Shown: piece by piece, positions 34,979 to 44,661 of the stretch | How the letters are laid out: each line of letters opens with the position of its first letter | How positions within the stretch are numbered: position 1 is the first letter of the stretch | NCBI GenBank assembly: GCA_027592745.1 | Contig: JAQCLG010000013.1 | Location: 1-44,736, forward strand | From: Pseudomonadota bacterium | GTDB taxonomy: Bacteria; Pseudomonadota; Alphaproteobacteria; SP197 | Length of the DNA stretch: 44,736 nt | Direction of reading: 5' to 3' | The notes under the pieces: generated by a model | The model's database searches: none | Seen by the model: the letters and a program-made list of their open reading frames with translations, nothing else | What the model was told of the DNA's origin: nothing | Position numbers and translations under genes: made by a program

Positions 34979-35578
34979 CTAGACCGGTGCCGTGCCGATC
35001 ATGCCGTCGCGCGTGACCAGGGCGGCCAGCGCTTCCTCGTCGAGGCCCTCGCCCTCCGCTGGGCGCTGCGGCAGCACCATGTAGCGGATCTCCGCGCTGG
35101 AATCCCAGACGCGCACCTCCTGTTCGGCCGGCACCGCCATGCCGAATTCGGCGAGCACGGCGCGGGGTTCGCGCACGACACGGGACCGGTAGGGCGGGCT
35201 CTTGTACCAGACTGGGGGCAGGCCCAGCACCGGCCAGGGGTAGCAGGAGCACAGGGTGCAGACGACGACGTTGTGGATCGCCTGGGTGTTCTCGACAACG
35301 ACCATGTTCTCGCCCTGCAGGCCGGAGATGCCCAGTTCGGCGATGGCCTCGGTGCCGTTTTCCAGCAGGCGGGCCTTGTAGGCCGGGTCGGACCAGGCGC
35401 GGGCGACGACCCGGGCGCCGTTGTGCGGCCCGACGCGGGTTTCGTAGAGTTCGACCAGGCGGTCGATCGCGGTGGGATCGACCAGCCCCTTCTCGGCCAG
35501 AAGCTGTTCGATGGCCCGCACCCGAAGGGTCATCTCCGATTCCGGCTCGCCATGCCTGTGATGATGCTGATCTGCCAT
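34979..35578 (-). CDS. nthA: Nitrile hydratase alpha subunit, cobalt type
   Basis: A 199-residue alpha subunit carrying the metal site. C107-T-L-C110-S-C112 in [12 protein letters not shown] is the claw motif; Thr108 indicates the cobalt form, where iron enzymes have Ser. Cys110 and Cys112 are the residues normally oxidised to sulfinic and sulfenic acid. The His-rich [10 protein letters not shown] start may help bind metal. Cobalt enzymes need a small beta-like activator for subunit swapping, and none is visible beside it. It starts 56 bp after dctM, so uptake and hydration are probably co-regulated. It ends in TAG followed by GAGCAGGAC and the nthB ATG. Confidence 0.93.
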   Translation of the reverse strand: MADQHHHRHGEPESEMTLRVRAIEQLLAEKGLVDPTAIDRLVELYETRVGPHNGARVVARAWSDPAYKARLLENGTEAIAELGISGLQGENMVVVENTQAIHNVVVCTLCSCYPWPVLGLPPVWYKSPPYRSRVVREPRAVLAEFGMAVPAEQEVRVWDSSAEIRYMVLPQRPAEGEGLDEEALAALVTRDGMIGTAPV

Positions 35579-35634
35579 GCCCCGCTCCTCGATTCCGGTG
35601 ATAGTAACCGCCTCCGGCGCGGAAGGTCACCCTT

Positions 35635-37200
35635 CTAGTCGAACAGCACCGAAGGCAGCCAGGTCGCCATGCCGGGGATGGCGGCAATGACGATCAGGCC
35701 GACCACCTGGATCGCCACGAACGGCACGATGCCGCGATAGATGTCGAGGGTGGTGACCTGGGGCGGGGCGACGCCGCGCAGGTAGAACAGGGCAAAGCCG
35801 AAGGGCGGCGTCAGGAAGCTGGTCTGCAGGTTGACCGCGATCATGACGCCGAGCCACACGGGATCGAGGTCCATGGCGAGCAGCACCGGCCCGACGATGG
35901 GCACCACGACAAAGACGATCTCGATGAAATCGAGAAAGAAGCCCAGCACGAACATCACCGCCATGACGACAATCATCGCACCCAGCGCGCCGCCCGGCAT
36001 GCTCGAGAGCACCTCGTGGACCAGCACGTCGCCGCCCAGGCCGCGGAATACCAGCGAAAACACCGAGGCCCCCAGCAGGATGACAAAGACCATGGCCGTC
36101 ACCTTCAGCGTCGCCTGCAGCACGTCGGGCAGGACGCCGGAACGGTTGCTGCGCAGGATCGCCACCCCGAGGCCCCAGAGGAAGACCAGTCCCAGCACGA
36201 TGCAGACGCCAAAGGCTATGGCGTCCGCCACCGGCACGACGTCGCGGGACATGCGCAGGTCGAACAGCGATGTGATCGTCAGCATGGCAAGCAGGGCGAG
36301 CGCGCCGAGGTAGATCTGCCGGTTGCCCACGGCCCCGTCGCGTCCGCGCGCGGCCAGCAGCAGGGCGCCGACGCAGCCCACGGCGGCGGCTTCGGTGGGC
36401 GTGGCGACACCGGCGATGATCGAACCCAGCACGGCCACCATCAGCGTCAGCGGCGGCAGCAGGACGACGACGACGCGGCGGCCGAGGTCGCCTTCCTGCC
36501 GCGGCGGCAGGGCCGGCGCGATCGCGGGCCGTAGCCAGGCGATGCCCAGCGTCCACACAAGGTAGAGGCCGACCAGCATGAGGCCGGGCAGGAAGGCGCC
36601 GGCGAAGAGGTCGACGACCGAGACCGGGTCGGGCGCCCAGTTGCCCTTGGCGATCTGGGCCTGGGTGTTGGCGCCCTGCAGAATGTCGCCCAGCAGGACC
36701 AGCACGATCGACGGCGGAATGATCTGGCCCAGGGTGCCCGAGGCGCAGATGACACCGGTGGCGATGCGCGGGTCGTAGCCCGCCTTCAGCATGGTCGGCA
36801 GGCTGAGCAGGCCCATGGTGACGACCGTCGCGCCGACGATTCCGGTCGAGGCCGCCAGAAGCGCCCCGACCAGGACGACCGCGATGGCAAGGCCGCCGCG
36901 CACGCGGCCGAACAGCAGGCCCATGGTCTCGAGCAACTGCTCGGCGATGCGCGAACGCTCTAGGATGATGCCCATCAGCACGAAGAGCGGCACCGCGACC
37001 AGCACCTCGTTGGACATCACGCCGAAGTAACGCGAAGCGAGGCTTCCCAGCAGGGCGAGATCGAACATGCCCAGCGCCCAGCCGGCGAAGGCAAAGACCA
37101 GTGCCGAACCCGCCAGGGAAAAGGCGACCGGGAAACCCGCCATCAGCACGCCGCAGGTCGTCACGACCATCAGGACGGCAAGGACCTCCTGCCAGGTCAT
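35635..37200 (-). CDS. dctM: TRAP transporter large permease DctM
   Basis: A 521-residue inner-membrane protein with about 12 hydrophobic segments, the sodium-driven channel of a TRAP transporter. AVPLFVLMGIILERS, ASGTLGQIIPPSIVLVLLGD, GVATPTEAAAVG and the C-terminal NLQTSFLTPPFGFALFY are classical DctM motifs. The length and the extended middle region match the type serving larger or aromatic carboxylates. ATG 37200 overlaps the dctQ stop (ATGA). The gene lies directly upstream of nthA, so the substrate may be a nitrile, amide or the acid made from them; that is inference. Its TAG is 56 bp before nthA. Confidence 0.93.
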   Translation of the reverse strand: MTWQEVLAVLMVVTTCGVLMAGFPVAFSLAGSALVFAFAGWALGMFDLALLGSLASRYFGVMSNEVLVAVPLFVLMGIILERSRIAEQLLETMGLLFGRVRGGLAIAVVLVGALLAASTGIVGATVVTMGLLSLPTMLKAGYDPRIATGVICASGTLGQIIPPSIVLVLLGDILQGANTQAQIAKGNWAPDPVSVVDLFAGAFLPGLMLVGLYLVWTLGIAWLRPAIAPALPPRQEGDLGRRVVVVLLPPLTLMVAVLGSIIAGVATPTEAAAVGCVGALLLAARGRDGAVGNRQIYLGALALLAMLTITSLFDLRMSRDVVPVADAIAFGVCIVLGLVFLWGLGVAILRSNRSGVLPDVLQATLKVTAMVFVILLGASVFSLVFRGLGGDVLVHEVLSSMPGGALGAMIVVMAVMFVLGFFLDFIEIVFVVVPIVGPVLLAMDLDPVWLGVMIAVNLQTSFLTPPFGFALFYLRGVAPPQVTTLDIYRGIVPFVAIQVVGLIVIAAIPGMATWLPSVLFD

Positions 37201-37754
37201 GGTGCTGCGTCCCTTCCGGCCCGTCCGGTGAGGACGAGGAAGCTGCGCGCCGCCAGGGCCAGGCCCTGCAGGGCGAGAAGCACGCAGAAGACGATGAGGA
37301 AACTCTTGAGGACAAAAAGGCCCGGCACGCCGCCCGCCTCGCGCGAGGATTCCAGGCGCGCCCACGACGTCATGACGTAGGGCAGGCTCGACCAGGCGGT
37401 GACCGCGACCATCGGGAGCAGCAGGACGAGACTGCCGACGAGATCGACCCAGGCCTTGTAGCGCGGCCCCAGCGGCCGGTAGAGGATGTCGACGCGGACA
37501 TGGGCATCGGCCATCAGGGCGTAGCCCGCCCCGACCATGAAGACGATACCGTGCATCCAGACATAGGATTCCTGGAGCCAGACGAAGCCGAAGGAAAAGA
37601 CGTAGCGCAGGATCGCCACGGCGAAGGTGACCAGCGCCATGAGGAGCACGAGCCACGATACCCAGCGACCGACCGCGCCGTTGAGCCGATCGACAGCGTC
37701 GGCAAAACGGCCCAGCAGCAAACCTGCCTGTGAACTCCGGCCGCCTTGCGCCAA
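37197..37754 (-). CDS. dctQ: TRAP transporter small permease DctQ
   Basis: A 185-residue membrane protein with four predicted helices. WVSWLVLLMALVTFAVAILRYVF, WLQESYVWMHGIVFMVGAGYAL and DAHVRVDILY are typical DctQ signatures (Q-E-x-x-x-W pattern). It partners DctM at the membrane. It is the first gene of the presumed operon dctQ-dctM-nthA-nthB-sulfotransferase and lies 58 bp after the parC start region on the same strand side; the intervening bases hold no recognisable terminator. Confidence 0.9.
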   Translation of the reverse strand: MAQGGRSSQAGLLLGRFADAVDRLNGAVGRWVSWLVLLMALVTFAVAILRYVFSFGFVWLQESYVWMHGIVFMVGAGYALMADAHVRVDILYRPLGPRYKAWVDLVGSLVLLLPMVAVTAWSSLPYVMTSWARLESSREAGGVPGLFVLKSFLIVFCVLLALQGLALAARSFLVLTGRAGRDAAP

Positions 37755-37812
37755 GGCCGGCCCTCCCCTTCGTGAAACCGCGCCATGCCCCGGCGCGCCG
37801 TGCCCTGCCGGT

Positions 37813-40035
37813 CTAGCCGAACTTGTTGTTGCTGGCGAACCCGGCGGGCGCGATGCGGCCGGCGCCGCTCCTCTTGCCGATCCAGTTTGCGAGATCCGTC
37901 TCGGTGCGCGTACGCGTGCCCGAACGCCAGGTCAGGCCCTCGGCCAGGGTGAACCCCTTGGCGTCCGACAGGCCGCCCGACTTGTAGCGCTGCAGCAGGA
38001 CGCCCTTGCCCCGCGTCATCTCGGGCGTCTCCTCGATCGGGAAGACGATCAGCTTGCGGTTCTCGCCGACCACCGCGACATGGTCGCCCTCGAGGATGCG
38101 CGCCACGGCGGCCTCGCCGTCGCCCGAGACGTTGAGCACCTGCTTGCCTGCCCGGGTCTGGGCGAACACTGCCTCCTCGGGCACGATGAAGCCGTAGCCC
38201 AGGCTGGAGGCAAGCAGCAGCCTGCGGTCGCCCTGGTAGACGAACATGGCGATGATCTCGACGTCGTTGCCCAGATCGAGCATCAGGCGCACCGGATCGC
38301 CGTAGCCGCGCCCGCCCGGCAGCTTGTCGCAGGAGAGCGTGTAGAAACGGCCGTTGGTGGCAAACAGCAGGATCTTATCGGTGGTCTGGGCCTCGGCCCG
38401 GAAGCGCTCGCGGTCGCCTTCCTTGTAGCGCAGCGCGCCGACCTGCTCGCCGTGGCCCTTGGCCGCGCGAATCCAGCCCTTGGCCGACAGCACCACAGTC
38501 ACCGGCTCGCGCTCGATCGTGGCGTCGATCGGAATCTCGATGTCGGCGGGCGGCTTGCCGATGCGGGTGCGGCGCCTGCCCGGTTCGGTCTTTTCGCCGA
38601 AGCGCGCGCGGGTCTCCTTGAACTCGTCCTTCAGCGCACTCTTCTGTTTGGCGTCGCTGGCAAGCAGCGCCTCCAGATCCTTCTTCTCGGCACTGAGCGC
38701 CTTCTTCTCGGAGAGAAGCTGCATCTCCTCGAGCTTGCGCAGGGAGCGCAGGCGCATGTTGAGGATCGCCTCGGCCTGCACATCGCTGAGCTTGAAGCGC
38801 TTCATCAGGGCGGGCTTGGGTTCGTCCTCCTCGCGGATGATGCGGATCACCTCGTCGAGGTTGAGATAGACGATGAGGTAGCCTTCCAGCACCTCCAGCC
38901 GCTTGACGATCTTGTCGAGACGGTAGGCCGAGCGGCGCTGCAGCACGACCTGGCGGTGGTCGATGAAGGCGATCAACGCCTCGCGCAGGTTCATCACCCG
39001 CGGCACGCCGGTGGCGTCGAGCACGTTCAGGTTGAGCGAGGCGCGGGTCTCCAGCTCGGTCGCGCGGAAGACCGATCCCATCATCACCGCGGCATCGACG
39101 GTGCGGCTCTTGGGCACCAGGACGAGGCGGATATCCTCGGCCGATTCATCGACGACGCCCTCGAGCAGCGGCAGCTTGCGCGTCTCGATCAGCTCGGCGA
39201 TGCGCTCAACCAGGCGCGACTTCTGGACCTGCCAGGGGATCTCGGTGACGACGATCTGCCAGGTGCCGCGTCCCAGGTCCTCGACCTGCCAGGTGGCGCG
39301 CACGCGGAAGGAACCCCGGCCTGTGGCATAGGCCTCCATCACCGCCTCGGGTGACTCGACCAGCTCGCCGCCGGTCGGGAAATCGGGCCCGGGGACGAGC
39401 GACACCAGCGTCTCGAAGGTCGCCCTGGGCTTGTCGACCAGATGGATCAGCGCGGCGCAGAGTTCGCCGGCGTTGTGTGGCGGCACGCTGGTCGCCATAC
39501 CCACGGCGATGCCGTTGGCGCCGTTGGCCAGCAGGTTGGGAAAGGCCGCCGGCAGGACGACGGGTTCGCTCTCGGAGCCGTCGTAGGTCGGGCGGAAGTC
39601 GACCGCGTCCTCGTCGAGGCCGGCGAGCAGGGCCGTCGCCACCTCGGTCATGCGCGCCTCGGTGTAACGCATGGCCGCGGCGTTATCGCCGTCAACGTTG
39701 CCGAAGTTGCCCTGGCCGTCGACCAGCGGGTAACGCGCCGCGAACTCCTGGGCCAGACGCACCAGGGCGTCGTAGATCGACTGGTCGCCGTGCGGGTGGT
39801 ACTTGCCGATGACATCGCCGACGACGCGGGCCGACTTCTTGAAACCTTCCTTGGGGTCCAGCTTCAACTGGCGCATCGCGTAGAGGATGCGGCGATGCAC
39901 CGGCTTCAGCCCGTCGCGCACGTCGGGCAGCGAGCGGGAGGTGATGGTGGAAAGCGCGTAGGCCAGATAACGCTCGCCGAGCGCGACGGCGAGCGGCACC
40001 GGCTCGATGCGGGGCGAATCAAGAACGTCCGTCAT
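37813..40035 (-). CDS. parC: DNA topoisomerase IV subunit A
   Basis: A 740-residue type IIA topoisomerase subunit that cuts and rejoins DNA to separate daughter chromosomes. [19 protein letters not shown] is the N-terminal motif, and the DNA-linking Tyr124 is in [26 protein letters not shown] fits alphaproteobacterial ParC. The coiled-coil gate near 440-480 ([19 protein letters not shown]) and a degenerate beta-pinwheel C-terminal domain follow. Its ATG overlaps the recO stop (ATGA at 40032-40035), placing it last in the block from pdxJ. It ends in TAG. Confidence 0.95.
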   Translation of the reverse strand: MTDVLDSPRIEPVPLAVALGERYLAYALSTITSRSLPDVRDGLKPVHRRILYAMRQLKLDPKEGFKKSARVVGDVIGKYHPHGDQSIYDALVRLAQEFAARYPLVDGQGNFGNVDGDNAAAMRYTEARMTEVATALLAGLDEDAVDFRPTYDGSESEPVVLPAAFPNLLANGANGIAVGMATSVPPHNAGELCAALIHLVDKPRATFETLVSLVPGPDFPTGGELVESPEAVMEAYATGRGSFRVRATWQVEDLGRGTWQIVVTEIPWQVQKSRLVERIAELIETRKLPLLEGVVDESAEDIRLVLVPKSRTVDAAVMMGSVFRATELETRASLNLNVLDATGVPRVMNLREALIAFIDHRQVVLQRRSAYRLDKIVKRLEVLEGYLIVYLNLDEVIRIIREEDEPKPALMKRFKLSDVQAEAILNMRLRSLRKLEEMQLLSEKKALSAEKKDLEALLASDAKQKSALKDEFKETRARFGEKTEPGRRRTRIGKPPADIEIPIDATIEREPVTVVLSAKGWIRAAKGHGEQVGALRYKEGDRERFRAEAQTTDKILLFATNGRFYTLSCDKLPGGRGYGDPVRLMLDLGNDVEIIAMFVYQGDRRLLLASSLGYGFIVPEEAVFAQTRAGKQVLNVSGDGEAAVARILEGDHVAVVGENRKLIVFPIEETPEMTRGKGVLLQRYKSGGLSDAKGFTLAEGLTWRSGTRTRTETDLANWIGKRSGAGRIAPAGFASNNKFG

Positions 40036-40784
40036 GGCGAGCTTATAACACCAGATTTTGTGGTCGCGCGAGCCATTCGGCTGACGAACCGCTCACGCGC
40101 GGGCGGCGGGCCGCCGTCATCGTGGACAAACAGGTGGCGCTCCAGGAAGTGGCCGGTCAGGCGCAATCCCGCGAGTACCTCTTCGGGTCCACCGTCTGGT
40201 CCTCCGACCAGGAATCCCGGCAGCGCCAGCAGCTTGTCGCGGTAGGGTTCGCCCGCCGAGGCACACACGGCCCGGCCCGAGCGGGGCGAGACCCAGACCA
40301 GGGCATCGTTGCCGCCGGTGACGGCGCATTCGGAAAAATCGAGGCCGAAGCCCAGCTGTTCGAGCAGACCCAGTTCCCAGCGGACATAGACGGGACCCCA
40401 ATGGCTGCCCGGAGCGGCCAGCGCATCGAGCAGCGCCAGGAAACCGTCGAACAGCGGGCCGTAGGGATGGCGCTCGGGCAGCGCCCGCTCGGCCATGGCG
40501 CAGGCCGAGGACAGGCATGTCAGGCGTTCCGCGTCCTCGATGAACCCGGCGGGCGCGGCACGCTCGGCCTCCACGGTGAAGGTGCCCAGGTGTTCGGCAA
40601 GCCTACCGCGCCAGCGCGCCTGGATGACGTTGCCCGGCTGCAGCACCCCCTTGAGGCGCCGCCCGGTGCCGCCGCGCACCAGCCCGGCATGGCGCCCCCG
40701 CTCGCGCGTCAGCAGGGTCACGATGGCGTTGTTCTCGCCATGGACCCGCGCCGCCAGCACGATGCCTCGATCGCTCCACTCCAT
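40032..40784 (-). CDS. recO: DNA repair protein RecO
   Basis: A 250-residue RecO protein that helps load RecA on SSB-coated single-stranded DNA in the RecFOR pathway. [26 protein letters not shown] is the standard OB-fold start, and GLVRGG and the helical part [17 protein letters not shown] follow. ATG 40784 is chosen from this homology; another in-frame ATG is at 40790, and the frame extends to 40832 into repeat DNA. The ribosome-binding site is not obvious. Upstream lies a 138-bp inverted-repeat element instead of the tight overlap seen elsewhere in this block. Confidence 0.92.
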   Translation of the reverse strand: MEWSDRGIVLAARVHGENNAIVTLLTRERGRHAGLVRGGTGRRLKGVLQPGNVIQARWRGRLAEHLGTFTVEAERAAPAGFIEDAERLTCLSSACAMAERALPERHPYGPLFDGFLALLDALAAPGSHWGPVYVRWELGLLEQLGFGLDFSECAVTGGNDALVWVSPRSGRAVCASAGEPYRDKLLALPGFLVGGPDGGPEEVLAGLRLTGHFLERHLFVHDDGGPPPARERFVSRMARATTKSGVISSP

Positions 40785-40825
40785 GGCCATGACATGGCGG
40801 AGGCCGCGGTTGGGGTCAACAGGGA

Positions 40826-40963
40826 CCCTCACCCTCCCACCGCTTCGCGGCGGGCCCCTCCCTCTCCCGCAAGCGGGAGAGGGGCAAGGACGGCGGCCAC
40901 CCTGCCCTTCTCCCCTACGGGGAGAAGGAGGGGCCCGCGCCGACAGGCGTGGGAGGATGAGGG
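40826..40963. repeat. Multi-stem GC-rich inverted-repeat element between era and recO
   Basis: The outer arms are CCCTCA/CTCCCAC (40826-40840) with GTGGGAG/TGAGGG (40949-40963). A second stem pairs CGGGCCCCTCC (40851-40861) with GGAGGGGCCCG (40927-40937). Two inner hairpins are CCCTCTCCCGC-AA-GCGGGAGAGGG (40860-40883) and CTTCTCCCC-TAC-GGGGAGAAG (40907-40927). They overlap the second stem slightly, so the folds compete. Short palindromic repeats of this style are common between genes in alphaproteobacteria. It could modulate recO-parC expression within the operon. Confidence 0.8.
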
Positions 40964-40970
40964 GGAAGCC

Positions 40971-41888
40971 TCAGCGCGGGAAATCGAGCCCCATCTCGCG
41001 GTAGCGGGCAGGGTCGTCGAGCCAGCCGGGGCGGACCTTCACGTGCAGGAAGAGGTGTACCTTGCACTCGAGGATCTCCTCGAGTTCCAGGCGCGCAGCC
41101 ATGCCGATGTCCTTGATGGTGCGCCCGCCCTTGCCCAGCAGGATGGGCTTGTGGCCGTCGCGCGCGACGTAGATCACCTGGTCGATGCGCACGGCGTTCT
41201 CGCCCTCGATCTGCGTCCACATCTCGGTCTCGACGGCAACCTGGTAGGGCAGTTCCTGGTGCAGGCGCAGAAAGATCTTCTCGCGCACGATCTCGGCAGC
41301 AAGCTTGCGCATCGGCAGGTCGGAGACCTGGTCGGCCGGATAGAGCCAGGGGCCGGGCCGCACCCGCTGGGCCAGCAATTCCAGCAGTTCGGGCATGCCC
41401 TCGCCCTTGAGCGCGGAGATGTAGAAGATCTCCTCGATCGCCGGACTCTGGCTCAGCGTCGAGGTGAGCGGCAGCAGTTCGGCCTTGGACACCGCATCGA
41501 TCTTGTTGAGGGCGACCATGACACGCCGCTTGTGTTCTTCCAGGCGTGCCAGGATCAGCCGCAAGTCCTTGTCGACGCCGCGGGTGGCATCGACCAGCAG
41601 CAGCACCATGTCGGCCTCGTCGGCGCCGGCCCAGGCGGCATCGACCATGGCGTGGTCCAGGCGCCGCTTGGGCTCGAAGATGCCCGGCGTATCGACGAAG
41701 ACGACCTGGGAGGAACCATCGATGCGGATGCCCACGATCCGGCTGCGCGTCGTCTGCACCTTGTGGGTGACGATCGAGACCTTGGTCCCGACCGCGGCGT
41801 TGACGAAGGTCGACTTGCCCGCATTGGGCGCGCCGACGATGGCGACGAAGCCGCAGCGGGTCGCCCCGCCCTCCTGTTCGCCGCTCAT
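40971..41888 (-). CDS. era: GTPase Era
   Basis: A 305-residue ribosome-assembly GTPase that binds the 3' end of 16S rRNA. The G1 loop GAPNAGKS spans 19-26, DTPG is G3 and NKID is G4. The C-terminal KH domain includes GKGGRTIKDIG, the RNA-binding loop. Its ATG overlaps the rnc stop (ATGA at 41885-41888). The gene is followed downstream by the inverted-repeat element, the only break in this overlapping block. Confidence 0.96.
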   Translation of the reverse strand: MSGEQEGGATRCGFVAIVGAPNAGKSTFVNAAVGTKVSIVTHKVQTTRSRIVGIRIDGSSQVVFVDTPGIFEPKRRLDHAMVDAAWAGADEADMVLLLVDATRGVDKDLRLILARLEEHKRRVMVALNKIDAVSKAELLPLTSTLSQSPAIEEIFYISALKGEGMPELLELLAQRVRPGPWLYPADQVSDLPMRKLAAEIVREKIFLRLHQELPYQVAVETEMWTQIEGENAVRIDQVIYVARDGHKPILLGKGGRTIKDIGMAARLELEEILECKVHLFLHVKVRPGWLDDPARYREMGLDFPR

Positions 41889-42586
41889 GTCCGTTCTCCC
41901 TGTTGGGCGCGCGCGAGGAGATCCTCGGCGGCGCTCTGTTCCGCGGCGCGTTTCGAGCCGCCCTGCGCCCTGGTCTCACCGACGCCCTGCACGGTGCAGG
42001 TCACGGTGATGGTGGGCGCGTGGTCGGGCCCGGTGCGATCGATCATGGCATAGGCCGGCAGCGGCAGGCCGCGGCCCAGCGCCCATTCCTGCAGGCGGGT
42101 CTTGGCATCGCGCGGCGGGCGCTGCGTATCGCGCATGCGCTGCGACCAGAGGTCCTCGACGCAGGCTTCGGCAGCCGCCAGACCGCCGTCGATGAACAGT
42201 GCGCCGAGCAGGGCTTCCATGACATCCGAGAGCACTGTGGCGTTCTCGCGCGCGCCGCTGCCCTGGGCATCGCGCGACATCGCGATGTGGTCGCCAAGGT
42301 CGATCAGGCGCGCGACCTCGGCCAGGGTCTCGCGGCGCACCAGATCGGTGTGGCGCACGGCCAGCTTGCCCTCGGCTTCCGTGGGGAAGTGGCGATAGAG
42401 CATGGCGGCGACACACAGGCCCAGGACCCGGTCGCCCAGGAACTCCAGGCGCTCGTAGCCCAGTTCGTCGCGCCGCGAAGTCGTGCTGCGATGGGTCAGC
42501 GCCTCGCGCAGCAGGTCCGGCGTGGCGAAGCGGTGCCCCAGGGCGGCTTCCAGGTGCGCCAGCGTGGCGGGAAAGTCCCTGCTCAT
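41885..42586 (-). CDS. rnc: Ribonuclease III
   Basis: A 233-residue double-strand-specific RNase that matures rRNA and some mRNAs. The family signature ERLEFLGDRVLG lies at 45-56, with the catalytic acidic residues there and in VLSDVMEALLGALFIDGG near 119-136. The C-terminal dsRNA-binding domain ends GGSKRAAEQSAAEDLLARA. The start overlaps the lepB stop (ATGA at 42583-42586) and the stop overlaps era, the usual alphaproteobacterial arrangement. Confidence 0.96.
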   Translation of the reverse strand: MSRDFPATLAHLEAALGHRFATPDLLREALTHRSTTSRRDELGYERLEFLGDRVLGLCVAAMLYRHFPTEAEGKLAVRHTDLVRRETLAEVARLIDLGDHIAMSRDAQGSGARENATVLSDVMEALLGALFIDGGLAAAEACVEDLWSQRMRDTQRPPRDAKTRLQEWALGRGLPLPAYAMIDRTGPDHAPTITVTCTVQGVGETRAQGGSKRAAEQSAAEDLLARAQQGERT

Positions 42587-43458
42587 TCTACCGGCTGGAA
42601 CAGGCGGCCCCAGCGGATGCTGGAAGGCCAGGTCCAGGGTTCAAGCAACCCGCCGCAGCCGTCGGTCGAGAAGAACAGGAACTCGGCGCGCCCGATCAGG
42701 TTCTCGGCCGGAACGAAGCCGACGTCGGCGAAGGCGCGGCTGTCGTTGGATCGGTCGCGGTTGTCGCCCATCATGAAGTAATGGCCTTCGGGCACGGTGT
42801 AGATCGGCGTGTTGTCGAAGGGATGGCTGGTGTCGGACCCCAGGATCGGGTGCGAGACGCCGTTGGGCAGTGTCTCGGTCTCGACCGCCAGCTCGCGCCC
42901 GCCCGTGCACGTGGCATCAAGGAAAGGTGCGGCAGGCTCGTGTTTCACGGCCAGGCCGTTGATATGGAGCACGCCGTCGATCACCTGGATGGTGTCGCCG
43001 GGCAGGCCTACGACGCGCTTGATGAAATCGATCGAGGTCTCGGTCGGCTTGCGGAAGACCGCGACATCGCCGCGCTCGGGCTCGCCCCCCAAAGCACGCC
43101 CGTTGAACAGCGGCACGTCCAGGCCGAACCCCAGGGAATAGCGGCTGTAGCCGTAGGAGAACTTCGAGACGAAGAGATAGTCGCCGATCAGCAGCGTCGG
43201 TTTCATCGAACCCGAGGGGATGTTGAACGGCTCGTAGAAGAACGTCCGCACGACCATGGCGATGACAATGGCGTAGATGATCGTCTTGAAGGAACCCAGG
43301 ACGCCCTTGACGCCGCCATCGCTGTCCCAGCCGACGAACCAGCCCACGGCACGGATCGGAGCAAGAACGATCGCCAGGAGCGGGTTCTGCTTGCCCCCTT
43401 CGTCCGGCGGTCGCTTGGCGCCGTTCCCGGCCTTGGGATCGTTGGGTGGCTGGTTCAT
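42583..43458 (-). CDS. lepB: Signal peptidase I
   Basis: A 291-residue inner-membrane protease that removes Sec and Tat signal peptides. One clear membrane segment lies at about 55-75 ([20 protein letters not shown]). [14 protein letters not shown] has the nucleophile Ser84, and [12 protein letters not shown] the general-base Lys147. [11 protein letters not shown] is the box E motif near the C-terminus. The start overlaps the acpS stop (ATGA at 43455-43458). A Pro/Asn-rich cytoplasmic N-terminus precedes the membrane helix. Confidence 0.96.
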   Translation of the reverse strand: MNQPPNDPKAGNGAKRPPDEGGKQNPLLAIVLAPIRAVGWFVGWDSDGGVKGVLGSFKTIIYAIVIAMVVRTFFYEPFNIPSGSMKPTLLIGDYLFVSKFSYGYSRYSLGFGLDVPLFNGRALGGEPERGDVAVFRKPTETSIDFIKRVVGLPGDTIQVIDGVLHINGLAVKHEPAAPFLDATCTGGRELAVETETLPNGVSHPILGSDTSHPFDNTPIYTVPEGHYFMMGDNRDRSNDSRAFADVGFVPAENLIGRAEFLFFSTDGCGGLLEPWTWPSSIRWGRLFQPVE

Positions 43459-43871
43459 CGTTGTTCCGTCGCCGCGATGGGATTGGCCGAGATGATGACG
43501 ATGGCCTGGGCCAGCGGCGGGTCGTCGGTCATGGTGAGGTCGATCTGCGCCTCCATGCCGGGGGGCGTCATGCTGGCAAGACGTTCCGCAGCCCCCCCGG
43601 TGAGATGCAGCGTGGGTTTGCCCGACGGCAGGTTGACGACCTGGAGGTCGCGCCAGAAGACGCCGAGGCGGAAACCGGTGCCCAGCGCCTTGGAACAGGC
43701 CTCCTTGGCGGCAAAACGCTTGGCATAGGTCGCCGCCCGCGTCGCGCGCCCGTCGGCCTTGCGCCGCTCGGTCTCGGTGAAGACACGCTCGGTGAAGCGC
43801 GTGCCGAAACGCTCCAGGGTCTTCTCGATACGACGGATGTCGATGGTGTCGAGGCCCAGACCCAGGATCAT
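43455..43871 (-). CDS. acpS: Holo-[acyl-carrier-protein] synthase
   Basis: A 138-residue phosphopantetheinyl transferase that activates acyl carrier protein for fatty acid synthesis. [16 protein letters not shown] carries the metal ligand Asp8, and [16 protein letters not shown] the Glu57 and Lys motif. The length is normal. It lies 16 bp after pdxJ and overlaps lepB by 4 bp. Confidence 0.95.
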   Translation of the reverse strand: MILGLGLDTIDIRRIEKTLERFGTRFTERVFTETERRKADGRATRAATYAKRFAAKEACSKALGTGFRLGVFWRDLQVVNLPSGKPTLHLTGGAAERLASMTPPGMEAQIDLTMTDDPPLAQAIVIISANPIAATEQR

Positions 43872-43887
43872 GACGGAAAACGCCGGC

Positions 43888-44661
43888 TCACGCCGACCGT
43901 GCGCCGTTGGCGGCCGCGCGCGAATTGTCCATCAGCGCGCGCATGCGCGTGATGGCGCTTTCGAGCCCGCCGAAGATCGCCTCGCCGATCAGGAAGTGGC
44001 CGATGTTGAGTTCGGCGATGGTGCCGATGGCCGCGATGGGGCCGACCGTACCGAAGGACAGGCCATGGCCGGCATGGCACTCCACACCCAGTTCGGCGGC
44101 ACGCGCGGCGGCCTTGACGACCCGCTCCAGCTCGGCATCGCCGTTGGACCCCGCGGCGGCCTCGCAATAGGCGCCGATGTGCAGTTCGACGACCGGAGCG
44201 CCCGCCTCGTGCGCGGCTTCGAGCTGCTTGATGTCGGGATCGATGAAGAGGGAGACCCGGATGCCGGCCTTCGAGAGTTCGGCGATGTAGGCCTTGATGT
44301 CGAAATTGGCGCCGGCGACGTCCAGCCCGTTCTCGGTGGTCTTTTCCTCGCGCCTCTCGGGCACCAGGCAGGCGGCATGGGGCCGGTGGCGCAGGGCGAT
44401 CTCCAGCATCTCGGCGGTCGGCCCCATCTCCAGGTTCAGCGGCAGGTCGATCTCGGCCATCAGGCGCTGGATGTCGCCGTCGGAGATGTGGCGGCGATCC
44501 TCGCGCAGATGCGCGGTGATGCCGTCGGCGCCGGCCTTGACCGCGAGCCTAGCGGCCCGGACCGGGTCGGGGTGGCGGCCGCCGCGGGCGTTGCGGATGG
44601 TGGCGACGTGGTCGATGTTGACGCCGAGGCGCAGCGGGGTGGTGGGCAGGGGGCGGGGCAT
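43888..44661 (-). CDS. pdxJ: Pyridoxine 5'-phosphate synthase
   Basis: A 257-residue TIM-barrel enzyme that condenses 1-deoxyxylulose 5-phosphate with 3-amino-2-oxopropyl phosphate to pyridoxine phosphate. [18 protein letters not shown] is the N-terminal signature. [28 protein letters not shown] and [13 protein letters not shown] follow, the last holding a catalytic His. It is first of the visible block; the 75 bp upstream to the window end hold no recognised gene, only a GCCGCC/GGCGGC hairpin near 44706-44720. The PLP-using enzymes MetY and the decarboxylase in this window depend on its pathway. Confidence 0.95.
   Translation of the reverse strand: MPRPLPTTPLRLGVNIDHVATIRNARGGRHPDPVRAARLAVKAGADGITAHLREDRRHISDGDIQRLMAEIDLPLNLEMGPTAEMLEIALRHRPHAACLVPERREEKTTENGLDVAGANFDIKAYIAELSKAGIRVSLFIDPDIKQLEAAHEAGAPVVELHIGAYCEAAAGSNGDAELERVVKAAARAAELGVECHAGHGLSFGTVGPIAAIGTIAELNIGHFLIGEAIFGGLESAITRMRALMDNSRAAANGARSA

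Noticed and set aside
40826-40963. CRISPR array or tRNA-like element between era and recO
   Set aside because: The repeats are inverted, not direct, and there are no regularly spaced spacers.
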